In this document: positions 1-9,451 of the stretch, piece by piece | Layout: every line of letters starts with the position of its first letter | How positions within the stretch are numbered: the first letter of the stretch is position 1 | From: Flammeovirgaceae bacterium | GTDB taxonomy: Bacteria > Bacteroidota > Bacteroidia > Cytophagales > Cyclobacteriaceae | Reading direction: 5' to 3' | Assembly: GCA_016712035.1 (NCBI GenBank) | Contig: JADJRT010000007.1 | Location: 62,001-126,000, forward strand | DNA: 64,000 nt | Notes under the pieces: generated by a model | Database searches by the model: none | What the model was told of the DNA's origin: nothing | Seen by the model: only the letters and a program-made list of their open reading frames with translations | Position numbers and translations under genes: made by a program

Positions 1-1
1 G

Positions 2-340
2 GGCTATTGCCGCGCAGTAAAAATTGGTAATACCCTGGAAGTATCAGGTACGGTTGCCAGTGATGGACAGAATGTGATAGCCAAAGGTGACTTCTATGGT
101 CAAACCAAATACATCATTGAAAAAATTAGTAAAGTATTGACCGAGGCAGGCTTTGAATTGAAAGACGTGGTTCGCACGCGCATGTATGTTACTGACATAA
201 GTAACTGGGAATTAGTGGGCAAAGCGCATGGTGAGTTTTTCAAAGAGATTAAACCAGTAACCAGCATGGTGGAGGTGAGTGGACTCATTGATCCTGATTT
301 TCTGGTAGAGATTGAAGTCACTGCAGTTAAAGAGAGCTGA
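2..340 (+). CDS. RidA/YjgF-family protein (5' end missing)
   Basis: The reading frame is open from base 2, so the gene enters the window from the left and only the last ~112 residues are seen. The visible start GYCRAVKIGN...VSGTVA matches the early strand of the Rid/YER057c/UK114 fold, and VVRTRMYVTDIS followed by the KPVTSMVEVSGL and VEIEVTAV blocks are typical of the family. Canonical RidA proteins deaminate reactive enamine/imine intermediates in the cytoplasm. The conserved Arg of the active site would correspond to the Arg in VRTRMYV, but other Rid subgroups lack deaminase activity and I cannot assign the subgroup from this fragment. It ends 15 bases before the next gene on the same strand. 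Confidence 0.85.
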   Translation, partial: GYCRAVKIGNTLEVSGTVASDGQNVIAKGDFYGQTKYIIEKISKVLTEAGFELKDVVRTRMYVTDISNWELVGKAHGEFFKEIKPVTSMVEVSGLIDPDFLVEIEVTAVKES

Positions 341-355
341 GCTAACGGAGTATCT

Positions 356-1890
356 ATGTTTAAGAACTTTACTGGAAATGAGAAAGTTGCGTTAGCAATC
401 ATTGCTCTTGGGTGCTTTATCCTGCATTTGGTTGTTAACCTCACAGGTACTTATGGTTTCTTTCGCGATGAACTTTATTACATCGCCTGTAGCGATCACC
501 TCGCCTGGGGGTATGTTGATCAACCGCCATTTTCTCTTTTAGTTCTAAAGATCAGTAGACTTCTTTTTGGAGATAGTTTGACGGCTATCCGAATAACTCC
601 GGTGTTGATGCACACCGGTACGATTATTCTTACCGGACTAATGGTAAAGGAGATGGGTGGTAAAACGTTTGCCTTGTTGATTGCCTGTTTGGCCGTTGCT
701 CTTTCGCCAATTCATTTAGGCATGAGCCTGATTTTCTCAATGAATTCTATTGATACATTTATCTGGGCTCTTTCGGTTTATCTCATTCTTAAACTAATCA
801 ATACACAAAACCAATCATATTGGATTTGGCTTGGTATTGTTTTAGGTATTGGCCTTATGAATAAGATCAGTGTTTTATTTTTGGGATTTGGGATTTTCGT
901 TGGATTTATAGTGACTAACCGACAATGGTTTGCAACCCGGTGGCCTTATATAGCAGGGGCGATTGTATTCATTCTGTTTTTGCCTTATGTGTTGTGGAAT
1001 ATCGCAAATGATTACGCGCATCTTGAATTTATTCACAATGCGTCTACAAGTAAATATGCGGGTTTAAGCGCCCTATCATTCATTAAGGATCAGTTGCTGT
1101 TTCTGAATCCAATCGCAACACCCTTATGGATTGCGGGGCTTCTGGGTTTATTTTTTTACTTGCCACTAAAGAAATACAGAATACTGGCGTGGGTTTATTT
1201 AACTGCTTTTGCCATACTTATCCTTAACGGGACGAGTAAGGGCGAGTACCTGGCGCCAGCGTATGCAAGTTTATTCGCAGCAGCAGGAGTTTTGCCGAAC
1301 AGAAGCTAGCCGGTAAGTTTGTGGTTTGGATAAAGTTTGCCTATCCGATACTGATATTGGTGACAGCAATTTTTCTATTACCTATGATCCTTCCCGTTCT
1401 CCCGGTTGATAAATACATAGTTTATTCAAAGAAGCTTGGAATTGTACCCAGTTCCAATGAAGGGAAAATACTTTCGGAGCTTCCCCAGTTTTATGCTGAC
1501 ATGTTTGGGTGGAAAGAGAAGGCCAAAGATGTTGCCCTTGTTTATAATGGACTATCGGAAGATGAGAAGAAGAGATGCGCCATTGTTTCAAGTAATTATG
1601 GTCGCTGTGGTGCCATTGATTTTTTTGGCGAGCCATTGGGTTTACCTAAATCGATAGGAACTCACAATAATTATTGGATTTGGGGACCTCGTAATTATAC
1701 AGGCGAACTGGTTATAATTTTAGGTGGCACTTACGAAGATCATGTTAATGATTTTGAGTCAGTGATTTTGGCGGGTGTGTCAACCTGTAACTATTGCATG
1801 CCCTATGAAAATGACATAAACATTTTTCTTTGCAAAGGGCTTAAATATCCACTACAGGAGGTTTGGCCTGCTGAAAAGCATTATGATTAA
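356..1890 (+). CDS. GT39/ArnT-like membrane glycosyltransferase (frameshifted)
   Basis: A polytopic membrane protein of about 510 residues in the PMT_2 / glycosyltransferase family 39 group. These enzymes transfer a sugar from a polyprenyl-phosphate donor to a cell-envelope acceptor. After the first membrane segment comes FRDELYYIACSDHLAWGY, the loop that carries the acidic catalytic pair of this family, followed by about eight more hydrophobic segments. The soluble C-terminal part has the GRCGAIDFFGEPLGLP and NNYWIWGP blocks. The frame breaks near 1290-1297: the upstream frame stops at 1309 and the downstream frame reads AEQKLAGKFVVWIKF. Restoring one T in the TTTT at 1290-1293 joins them. 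The start at 356 follows the RidA stop closely. Acceptor and donor are unknown. Confidence 0.75.
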
Positions 1891-1897
1891 CGTTGAA

Positions 1898-3090
1898 CTA
1901 AAATCGAGCAAGCGCTAGTGCTGAAACAGTTTCACCAATTGCTAACGAAGATGTTGCCGCAGGCGAGGGGGCATTGCAAACGTTGATTACTTTTTTATCC
2001 TCAAGAATCATAAAGTCATCTACTAAGCCACCATTCCGATCGCATGCTTGCGCACGAACCCCAGCACCACCGGGTGCTAAATCACTTTCAACTATTTCTG
2101 GAATTAATTTTTGAAGGGCTTTGGTAAAAGCAGCTTTTGAGAAAGAGCGATACATTTCACCAAATCCGGTGCGCCAATATTTGGAAGCTACCTTTTGAAA
2201 TCCGGGCCAGGCCAGCGTTTCTCCTAGTTCACTAAGATTGATATCAGACTTTTTATACCCTTCGCGTTTAAAAGCCAACACGGCATTCGGTCCGGCTTCT
2301 ACGCCCCCTTTTGCCATGCGCGTAAAATGAACTCCTAAGAATGGGAAGTTTGGATCAGGCACGGGATAGATAAGATTCTTAACCAGATATTCTTTTTCTT
2401 TTGTTAGTTTATAATACTCTCCACGGAAGGGAATTATTTTAACATTAAGATTGGGAACTGTCATGCGGGCAACTTTATCTGAGTAAAGTCCGGCACAATT
2501 TATAACAAGCTTGGTTGTGTAGCTTGTTTTCTGAGTAACCACAACGCTCTTGTCTTCTGAACTTTGGATATCAAGTACTTTCTCGCTCAAATTTATTTGT
2601 CCGCCTTTTAATCGGATGAGATCGCCATACTTTTGCGCTACTAATTTGTAGTCAACAATGCCTGTTTGCGGAACAAAAATTCCCGCAAGGCCAGCCACAT
2701 GGGGTTCGTATTCTAAAATTTCTTCTTTGCCTAACTTCTTAAGATTTTGTAATCCATTTTGCTGACCGCGTACATAAAGATTCTCTAATAAAGGCAACTC
2801 ATTTTCATCGGTCGCCACAACAATCTTTCCGCAGAGATCGAAGGGGATTTCATTTTGCTTGCAGAAATCAATAAGTAGATTGTAGCCGTGTATGCAATTC
2901 GTTGCCTTCAAACTCCCTGGTTTATAGTAAAGACCCGAGTGAATTACCCCGCTATTATTGCCGGTTTGATGTTTAGCTAACTCATTCTCCTTTTCAAGCA
3001 AGAGAATATTTAAGAACGGATTTGATTTTTTAGCTGAAGGGCTGTGGCTAACCCTACAATGCCACCGCCAATTATGGTAATGTCGTACAC
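1898..3090 (-). CDS. lhgO: L-2-hydroxyglutarate oxidase (frameshifted near N-terminus)
   Basis: FAD-dependent oxidoreductase of the DAO superfamily, about 397 residues, which oxidises L-2-hydroxyglutarate to 2-oxoglutarate. The LhgO signature HQTGNNSGVIHSGLYY is present. The N-terminal dinucleotide fold YDITIIGGGIVGLATA is encoded just upstream in another frame. The two frames join if one A is restored in the AAA run near 3030 (giving KNQNPFLNILLLEKE), so the break is probably a base-calling error. GTG at 3090 is the most likely start, since YDITIIGGG normally begins at residue 2-3. The gene runs tail to tail with the GT39 gene (stop codons 8 bases apart). Confidence 0.85.
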
Positions 3091-3145
3091 GATAGATTAA
3101 GTTTTGTCGCGAAGCTAAAGTATAATGGTTAATTACTGCAAGGAG

Positions 3146-4003
3146 TTAGTCTACTTTAATTGGTCGTACCCTGACGTTTAGCGTTGGCTCAACGATAACA
3201 AAGTGGTTGGGCGGTATCATAGTCCAGTCTTTATCATCGGAAAGTTTTTCTGATACAACCAAAACAGCCTGATCATCATCTTCGGGGGCCACCATTCGGG
3301 TAACGCCATCTTCCACCACAAAACGACTTCCTTCACTATGGTATAAGGTTAGGGGCTCTTCTTTTTGATCGGTGCAATATCGACTGGCTACAATAAACGA
3401 ACCATTGGTTACAACCATATTCAGATAGGCGGGTTCATTGATTCCAAAATCAACCATCATCTTTTTAAGATTTCTAAAAGTGTGTTCAAAGGAATCAACA
3501 ATTGATTCGGGGGTGGTAGTCGAATGGTTTGTGTTTAGGTGATTTATCAAGTAGGCAAACAAGTGCTCAGAATCTGTTTGTCCTTTTATCCAATTGTATA
3601 ATTCATCACTTAACGGGGCGCGCAGGTGGCGTTTTACTTTTCCAAACTCTTCAACCCCTCCATTATGGGCCATCAATAAGTTCTTATATTGAAAGGGATG
3701 ACAATTTGATTCCGAAACCTCACCAACACTGGCAGCCCGAACATGCGCAATTAAGCATTCAGTTTTAATTTTTGGTGCCAGGTTCTTAAGGTTGCGGTTG
3801 CTCCAGGCAGGGTTTACTGATACAAACGTAACGGGCTCAAGATGAATTTCGGGCACATACCAACCTATGCCAAAACCATCGCCATTCAGAGGCTCTTCAA
3901 TTTCTCGCGCATTTATGCTTTGATTAATGAGCGAGTTTTTTGGCTGGTATAAGAGTTTGTCGATAACAATGGAGGTGCCTTTGTAGGCCATTAGTCTGCA
4001 CAT
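3146..4003 (-). CDS. Class II glutamine amidotransferase, EgtC/YafJ-like
   Basis: An Ntn-hydrolase glutamine amidotransferase domain standing alone (285 residues). Cys2 of MCRLMAY is the nucleophile after removal of Met1. NGDGFGIGWY, HVRAASVG...NCHPF and LMAHNGGVEEF form the glutamine pocket. Relatives include EgtC, which hydrolyses a gamma-glutamyl intermediate in ergothioneine synthesis, and YafJ of unknown role. No EgtB/EgtD neighbours are visible, so a gamma-glutamyl hydrolase/amidotransferase role is as far as the sequence supports. It lies 55 bases upstream of lhgO on the same strand and could be co-transcribed with it. Confidence 0.8.
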   Translation of the reverse strand: MCRLMAYKGTSIVIDKLLYQPKNSLINQSINAREIEEPLNGDGFGIGWYVPEIHLEPVTFVSVNPAWSNRNLKNLAPKIKTECLIAHVRAASVGEVSESNCHPFQYKNLLMAHNGGVEEFGKVKRHLRAPLSDELYNWIKGQTDSEHLFAYLINHLNTNHSTTTPESIVDSFEHTFRNLKKMMVDFGINEPAYLNMVVTNGSFIVASRYCTDQKEEPLTLYHSEGSRFVVEDGVTRMVAPEDDDQAVLVVSEKLSDDKDWTMIPPNHFVIVEPTLNVRVRPIKVD

Positions 4004-4084
4004 AGTATTATTCTTTATGAAAAGATAATAAAAAAGACCATGGCAATTGCATGGACTATGTTTCTATGTGTTCCTGTTATCTGC

Positions 4085-4549
4085 TCAGGGTTTTTTCTCA
4101 AACTTTAATGAGGCAGAATTAAGACAATAACGCAATCCGGTTGGCTTAGGTCCATCATCAAAAACGTGTCCCAAATGACCACCACAACGGCTGCATACTA
4201 CCTCATCGCGCACCATTCCAAAACTGGTATCAGTACCTACGGCAACCAATTCTTTACGGATAGGTTGGTAAAAACTTGGCCAGCCGGAACCCGATTCAAA
4301 CTTGGTTGAGGAATTAAATAGCTCTTGGTTACAGCCAGCGCAATAATAAATTCCCTTTTCGTGATTATCCCAATATTCACCAGTAAAGGCCGTCTCCGTT
4401 CCCTTTTCCCGCAGCACATGATATTGTTCGGGGGTTAGCGCTTTTTTCCACTCGGCTTCGGTTTTTAAAACTGATGAGGATTGATCTTTATTTTTTTGCT
4501 GGCCACAAGCTGCTAGGGCAACAACCATAAGTATAAGAATGAGTCTCAT
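4085..4549 (-). CDS. msrB: Peptide-methionine (R)-S-oxide reductase, lipoprotein
   Basis: MsrB domain with an N-terminal lipoprotein signal ([18 protein letters not shown], lipobox A-A-C). The protein should therefore act in the periplasm or on the outer membrane. Two CxxC zinc sites (CAGC, CSRC) and the catalytic block RYCLNSASL are intact, as is GSGWPSF. It reduces the R epimer of methionine sulfoxide in proteins. At 154 residues it is the normal size for one domain plus a signal. msrA lies upstream on the same strand behind a strong terminator, so the two are probably separate transcripts serving the same envelope repair function. Confidence 0.95.
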   Translation of the reverse strand: MRLILILMVVALAACGQQKNKDQSSSVLKTEAEWKKALTPEQYHVLREKGTETAFTGEYWDNHEKGIYYCAGCNQELFNSSTKFESGSGWPSFYQPIRKELVAVGTDTSFGMVRDEVVCSRCGGHLGHVFDDGPKPTGLRYCLNSASLKFEKKP

Positions 4550-4600
4550 AGATTTTATTTAGTTAAGTTAAAATTTCGAACAGCAACATTTCTAAAAACC

Positions 4601-4629
4601 AAAAGCCCCTTCCGTCTAAAGGGGCTTTT
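4601..4629 (-). terminator. Rho-independent terminator after msrA
   Basis: A perfect 11-bp stem (AAAAGCCCCTT paired with AAGGGGCTTTT) with a 7-base loop, followed on the minus strand by GG and a T5 run. It sits between msrA and msrB and would end msrA transcription. The A/T-flanked stem could also work in the other direction, but no plus-strand gene leads into it. Confidence 0.85.
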
Positions 4630-4733
4630 GTTACCTAAACCTAAACCTATGAGAAGATTGTATCTGCTCTATAGACTGTAGAACGAAGGGATAGCGATAA
4701 TGTTACACAATTCATCAATAAAAATATTTAATA

Positions 4734-5354
4734 TTATTTTTTGAGTCTATCAGCGTACTGCTTGTTAAATTTCTCAACCTTAGGTCGGATAACATATTGA
4801 CAGTAACCTTGGTTCGGATTGAGAGCATAGTAGTTTTGATGATACTCTTCGGCAGGATAAAGGGTTGTAAAAGGACTGATTTCAGTAACGACAGGATTCT
4901 TATAGGTCCCTGATTTGTCGAGCTGTACTTTATATTCTTCGGCAATCTTTTTCTGCATTTCATTGTGATAAAAGACAACAGATCGGTATTGTGTACCCTC
5001 ATCAGCCCCTTGCTTGTTCAAGGTAGTAGGGTCGTGCGTGTTCCAGAAAATTTCCAGCACTTCTGCAAAACTGATTAAAGTGGGATCAAACTTTACCTGG
5101 ATTACCTCCGCATGGCCCGTAAGGCCCGGAGCATACTTCCGATAGGTCGGATTTTTAATTTTGCCACCAGAATATCCTGAAACCACAGACTCAATCCCCT
5201 TGACACGTAAAAAAAAAGCTTCCGTACACCAAAAGCATCCTGATCCCAACGTGGCAACCTCTAAATCTTTCATGTTTTTTTGATTTTTATTTTGTGCCTG
5301 GTGGCTGAAGGACAATACCAGGCACAGTGAAACAGTAAGGGCGAATAACTTCAT
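4734..5354 (-). CDS. msrA: Peptide-methionine (S)-S-oxide reductase, exported
   Basis: MsrA of 206 residues with an N-terminal signal peptide (MKLFALTVSLCLVLSFSHQAQ). The catalytic Cys lies in GSGCFWCTEAFF, followed by SGYSGG, GHAEVIQVKFDP and YRSVVFYHN. EEYHQNYYALNPNQGYCQYV supplies the C-terminal substrate pocket and a late Cys that may resolve the sulfenate. It reduces the S epimer of methionine sulfoxide, complementing MsrB downstream. Both lack cytoplasmic-style N-termini, so this is a periplasmic pair; the reductant supplying electrons is not encoded here. Confidence 0.95.
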   Translation of the reverse strand: MKLFALTVSLCLVLSFSHQAQNKNQKNMKDLEVATLGSGCFWCTEAFFLRVKGIESVVSGYSGGKIKNPTYRKYAPGLTGHAEVIQVKFDPTLISFAEVLEIFWNTHDPTTLNKQGADEGTQYRSVVFYHNEMQKKIAEEYKVQLDKSGTYKNPVVTEISPFTTLYPAEEYHQNYYALNPNQGYCQYVIRPKVEKFNKQYADRLKK

Positions 5355-5420
5355 ACACTAGTAAACCCCACTTACTGGCAAAAAGTTTTAACGATTGATT
5401 AATTCGTCAGCAATCTGACA

Positions 5421-6528
5421 TTAATACCCGCTGTAGAAGTTGGTGAGTGCGTTAGCTAGCTTGTTGTCAAGATTTTTTTTCGATTGTCCAAGCAGATAGT
5501 CCCGGGCCATGTAGGGTTCTTTATTTCCACACAGTTTTTTATTTACCTGTGGAATAGCGTTGATCACCGGAACAAGTTGCCCATCGGTCTGTCCAATCGT
5601 CCTCGGCAACAAGTTCTGAATTGCGCAGCTCGACCGAGCTATTAGCATCCTTTATGAAGAGGGTAATGGATCCACGTGAGGTTATTCTCTTTTCATACGT
5701 AACCATGGTACCGGTTACTTTTTCATAGATTGGTACCTTTTGCGCATTAACTGTTTTTTCTCCCACCTTAACACTGTCTTTGTAAATAACTTCACGCTTA
5801 GAAGTGGTTGGGTTACCTTCCGTGTATCCATTAACAACTAACCGTACAAACTGATCAATTTGGGTTAGGCCCGCATCTTGCGCCTGACGAGGGGTATAAA
5901 ATTTTACGAATTGACTCGGATCTACACCAAAAATTACGGGTTCAAAATTCCAGTCGTAGTAATTCCGCAATGCGGGTTCAACAATCACTTTAATGGTAGC
6001 ATTAAATTTAGATTGCTCCATCATCTCTACCGATTCGCGATATCCAGGAGATAAAGTATTGGATTCCTGGAATAAGAAGTATGCCTGCTTTGCATCATCG
6101 CGAGTGTTTTTAAGCATATAGATAATAGCTTCTTCATAGGTTTCTTCCGCAGCTTTGCTTTTAACCTCTGTTAGTTCCTTGTATTTGTTGATGGGTTTCG
6201 GAATTACTTTTAATGCGCCTGGCGAGGTTCTTATTTGTTCGTAGAGGTTATTTATTTTTTCGTAATCGTCCACGGCATTTCGCCACTTAAAATTTGCATT
6301 GCTGGCAATTTGATTTTGAGCATCGGTTTCCAGATAATCAATAGCCATTTGATAACTGGTGGCTAATACTTCTTTTGATTTCTTATGATCGGGGTTTTGC
6401 CGTAAGCGGTTAACGGCTTGTAATACGGCATCATAGTAATCTCCTTGTTTCAATGCTGCTTTGCCAGAACTACATGCATTCAATAATGCGATAGAAGCGA
6501 TAAAGAGAATAAGTAAACGTATTTTCAT
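5421..6528 (-). CDS. Unknown lipoprotein with repeat-like helical N-terminus (frameshifted)
   Basis: A lipoprotein (lipobox L-N-A-C in MKIRLLILFIASIALLNACSSG) of about 368 residues. Residues ~25-190 look helical and TPR-like (AALKQGDYYDAVLQAVNRLRQNPDHKKS, then AKQAYFLFQESNTLSPGYRES), followed by a beta-rich region with VTGTMVTYEKRITSRGSITLF. The frame breaks around 5570: the upstream frame reads WTDRWATCS while the other frame gives DGQLVPVINAIPQVNKK and ends at NFYSGY. Deleting one C at ACCGAT would join them. I do not recognise a named family. Size, lipid anchor and repeats suggest an outer-membrane assembly or scaffold lipoprotein, but that is inference. Confidence 0.7.
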
Positions 6529-6622
6529 AGGTAGGCAAAATACAAAATCAATGCCTCAATTTAACAAATAATGAAATCCAATAGCAAGCCTCACACGGTC
6601 AGTGAGATAGAATTAGAAATTC

Positions 6623-7825
6623 TTAAGGCTGCATGGGAAAAAAATCGATAAGAATATCATCAATCAATCTGCGCCAGTTACCCCATGAGTGACCTTCATT
6701 CACTTCGCGATAATGGTACTCGCAACTGCTTGCTTCCAATAGGTCTTTCATTTTTCGACTGTCCGCGCTGGTATCGTTAATGACACCTGCCGACATGGAA
6801 ATTTTCATTTTTGGATTCGCTGTATCTGAGCACAACGAATAGATCTGTGGCCGTGTGTAGAAGGCGGGCGATTGAATGCCTGCAAGTCCAAATACCTCCG
6901 GCTTGGCAAAAGCAAAGTAAGTAGAAGTAAGACCACCCATAGAGGCACCCAGGATGGCTCGACTTTGTGCATTTGCCATTACCGGATAGGTTGATTCAAT
7001 CTTTGGAATAAGATCGTCCATGAAAAAGTCGAGATACTTGCTGTTCATGGCTAACTCGTTCATGCGTCTGTTGTTCGCCCGATTTATAGGCTCGCGGTTG
7101 TCGACAAAAATTGCAATAATTGGTTTAATCTTTTTATCAGAAATGAGATTGTCGAGAATGGTGCTCATCCTTCCTAATTGAGGATGAAGATATTCATAGC
7201 CATCGGTCACGTAAATCGTGGGCAGATTGCCGAGTTTTTCAACATCAAAGGGTTGGTAAACCGAATAGGTCACTTGATAACCTAAAGCATTTGCATAGAG
7301 CAATTGGTCTTTCGTTAGGGTACCTTTATTGCTTTCAGCCCTCTCGATTGTTATCGGATCTTCTTGCCATTGCGGCATTCGTAATTCTGAATTGGGACTT
7401 CCACCGCCCACACCTGACCATTGTTGGTAGTCATTTTCGGGATCGAGAATCCAACCATTTCCGTCTATCAGGATTTTGTAATCGAGCCGGGCATCTAGTG
7501 GAAAGGATGCGTTTAGATACCAGATATTTGTGCCGGGTATTTTCTTTCCCTTGTTGTTAAACTCTTTTTTATATCCCCAACCATTGAAGTCGCCCATCCA
7601 CTCAACTGTTTTCGCTTCACCCCGATATAAAAAATAAACAGAGTCTTCAATGATAAGTGGAATTTTGAATGCCGTCCTTAATTTGTTGAACTGGGTTTCG
7701 ACTTCTTCACTCTTGCCTGACTTTAGACTCGTTATTACATCATGTAAATATTTATAATTGGAATTTTGTCCGAATGCATACCACTGCGTTGTCACTAAAA
7801 GAGCGATAGACAATACTTTTCTCAT
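6623..7825 (-). CDS. Secreted esterase, Fes/CE1-like, with CBM48-like N-terminal domain
   Basis: About 400 residues. After a signal peptide (MRKVLSIALLVTTQWYAFG) comes an Ig-like domain resembling the CBM48/E-set domain (VEWMGDFNGWGY...LDYKILIDGNGWILDPEN). Next is an alpha/beta-hydrolase of the enterochelin-esterase/D-family: YVTDGYEYL, then the nucleophile elbow GASMGGLTS, and the catalytic His in NEGHSWGNW. The start at 7825 was chosen because it begins the signal peptide and lies just downstream of the transporter's stop; a longer frame exists but adds non-signal residues. It is the last gene of the lacI-GH31-permease operon, so it may de-esterify sugars used by that operon. The exact substrate is unknown. 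Confidence 0.75.
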   Translation of the reverse strand: MRKVLSIALLVTTQWYAFGQNSNYKYLHDVITSLKSGKSEEVETQFNKLRTAFKIPLIIEDSVYFLYRGEAKTVEWMGDFNGWGYKKEFNNKGKKIPGTNIWYLNASFPLDARLDYKILIDGNGWILDPENDYQQWSGVGGGSPNSELRMPQWQEDPITIERAESNKGTLTKDQLLYANALGYQVTYSVYQPFDVEKLGNLPTIYVTDGYEYLHPQLGRMSTILDNLISDKKIKPIIAIFVDNREPINRANNRRMNELAMNSKYLDFFMDDLIPKIESTYPVMANAQSRAILGASMGGLTSTYFAFAKPEVFGLAGIQSPAFYTRPQIYSLCSDTANPKMKISMSAGVINDTSADSRKMKDLLEASSCEYHYREVNEGHSWGNWRRLIDDILIDFFPMQP

Positions 7826-7829
7826 AGCA

Positions 7830-9340
7830 TTAATCTTTATCATCAACTCGCAGGCAAAGAATACCAGCAAGAATCATTAGTCCTCCGCCCAGGACAAGGG
7901 TTAGCATGGTGTTTCCACCAAATAAATTTAAAGTAAGAAATCCTAATACTGTGGCGGCAATAATTTGAGGAATAACAATAAAGAAATTAAAAACACCCAT
8001 AAAATACCCCATTTTATCTGCCGGTAAGGCACCACTTAGCATGGCATAGGGCATTGATAAAATGCTTGCCCAAGCAATGCCAACAAGCCCCATGGAAACG
8101 GCCAGCATCCAAGGTGCGGTTATATAGTTTATGGAGATTAATCCAATACCCCCAATGATTAAACATAGCATGTGTGTTTTCTTTCTTCCCATACTTATCG
8201 CGATAAGCGGTATGATGAAAGCAAAAATTGCAGCTAGTCCGTTTCGAACTGATGAGCATACACCCAGCCAATCGGCTCCATCGTTGTATTGTTGTTGTAC
8301 GGTCTTGAGAATTTCTCGTTCAGCGGTTACCAGACCTTCGGCTTTTGAAAAATAGTTTGCCAGATTTATGGTTATCAGAACATCACTATCATTTTTTTTG
8401 AAGCGATCTATTTCGTTCACATCTCCCAGTAGTGACTGAAATTCCTTTTTATCTAACGATGCTTCTCTATTTAACAACCCTGTCTTTAACTTGTCATAAA
8501 GTTGTGTTGGAACTTTCATATTATAAATATTGCTCGTAACCGCATTAGTAGAATAAATCCACATAGAGAAAAGTGCAAACCAGGTAAAGAATTGCACATA
8601 GGCTAGCTGGCGCATAGCTTTGGGCATATGGAAGATTCCGCTAAATGTTTCCTTTAGGCCATCTGCAAAAGTGGCTTTTCGATTTTCTTCTTTAATTTTT
8701 CAATACTCTCTGGAGGAAATTCTTTGGTTGTAAAAACGGTGTACATCACGGCTGCTAAAAATGCAAAGGCTCCTGTATAAAATGACCATTTCACAGAGTC
8801 GGGGATAACGCCACTTTCTGCTGTGTTGCTAAGGCCAAACCAATTTTTAAAAACCCAGGGTAACAAGGCAGCAATAACAGAACCCGTACCGATAAAAAAA
8901 CTTTGCATAGCAAATCCGGAAGTTCTTTGAGCAGGAGGAAGTTTGTCACCCACAAACGCTCTGAAGGGTTCCATGGAAATGTTAATAGATGCGTCCATAA
9001 TCCAAAGCATGCCGCCTGCCACCCACAGTGTTGGTGAGTTTGGCATAAAAACGAGTGCAACAGTTGCCAAAATTGCGCCTATGAAAAAGAAAGGTCGTCT
9101 TCGGCCCCAATACGGATGCCAGGTTCGGTCACTGATGTAGCCAACGATTGGTTGGACTAACAGACCGGTAAGCGGTGCAGCTATCCAAAGAATTGGTATT
9201 TCATCCTTGTTAGCTCCCAGCGTTTCAAAAATTCTGCTTACGTTGGAGTTTTGAAGTTCAAATCCAAATTGAATTCCTAAAAATCCAAAACTCATATTCC
9301 AGATTTGCCAGAAACTAAGTTGGGGTTTGTGTTGAGTCAT
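7830..9340 (-). CDS. SLC45/GPH-like MFS sugar permease (frameshifted)
   Basis: About 503 residues and 12 expected membrane segments. KPQLSFWQIWNMSFGFLGIQFGF, PIVGYISDRTWHPYWGRRRPFF and MEPFRAFVGDKLP identify the maltose/sucrose-type MFS group found in Bacteroidota. The frame breaks at ~8665: the N-terminal half ends KPLLQMA-stop, while the other frame reads FADGLKETFSGIFHMPKAMRQL. Adding one T to the minus-strand TTTT run joins them. It lies between GH31 and the esterase and probably imports the alpha-glucoside this operon uses. An intact paralogue with the same motifs lies at 29894-31222. The central insertion (residues ~255-320) is longer than in that paralogue. Confidence 0.85.
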
Positions 9341-9383
9341 GCAGGTAAGTTTATACTAGGTGCAAGATAATAGAATTAGGATT

Positions 9384-9442
9384 CTGGATACTAGATGCTA
9401 GATTCTGTATACTTAATTAAATATCTAGCATCGGGTATCCAG
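9384..9442. repeat. Long imperfect inverted repeat between permease and GH31
   Basis: Two 20-base arms (9384-9403 and 9423-9442) are reverse complements at 18 of 20 positions, with a 19-base AT-rich spacer. The arm words (GATACTAGATGCTAGAT type) are low-complexity. The hairpin lies inside the GH31-to-permease gap of the operon, so it could stabilise or process the transcript, or be an intergenic repeat element. There is no T-run after it, so it is not a classic terminator. Confidence 0.7.
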
Positions 9443-9451
9443 TTTCTAGTT

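Noticed and set aside
100..444. Minus-strand open frame opposite the RidA and GT39 starts
   Set aside because: It lies antisense to clear RidA text and has no family features; a shadow frame.
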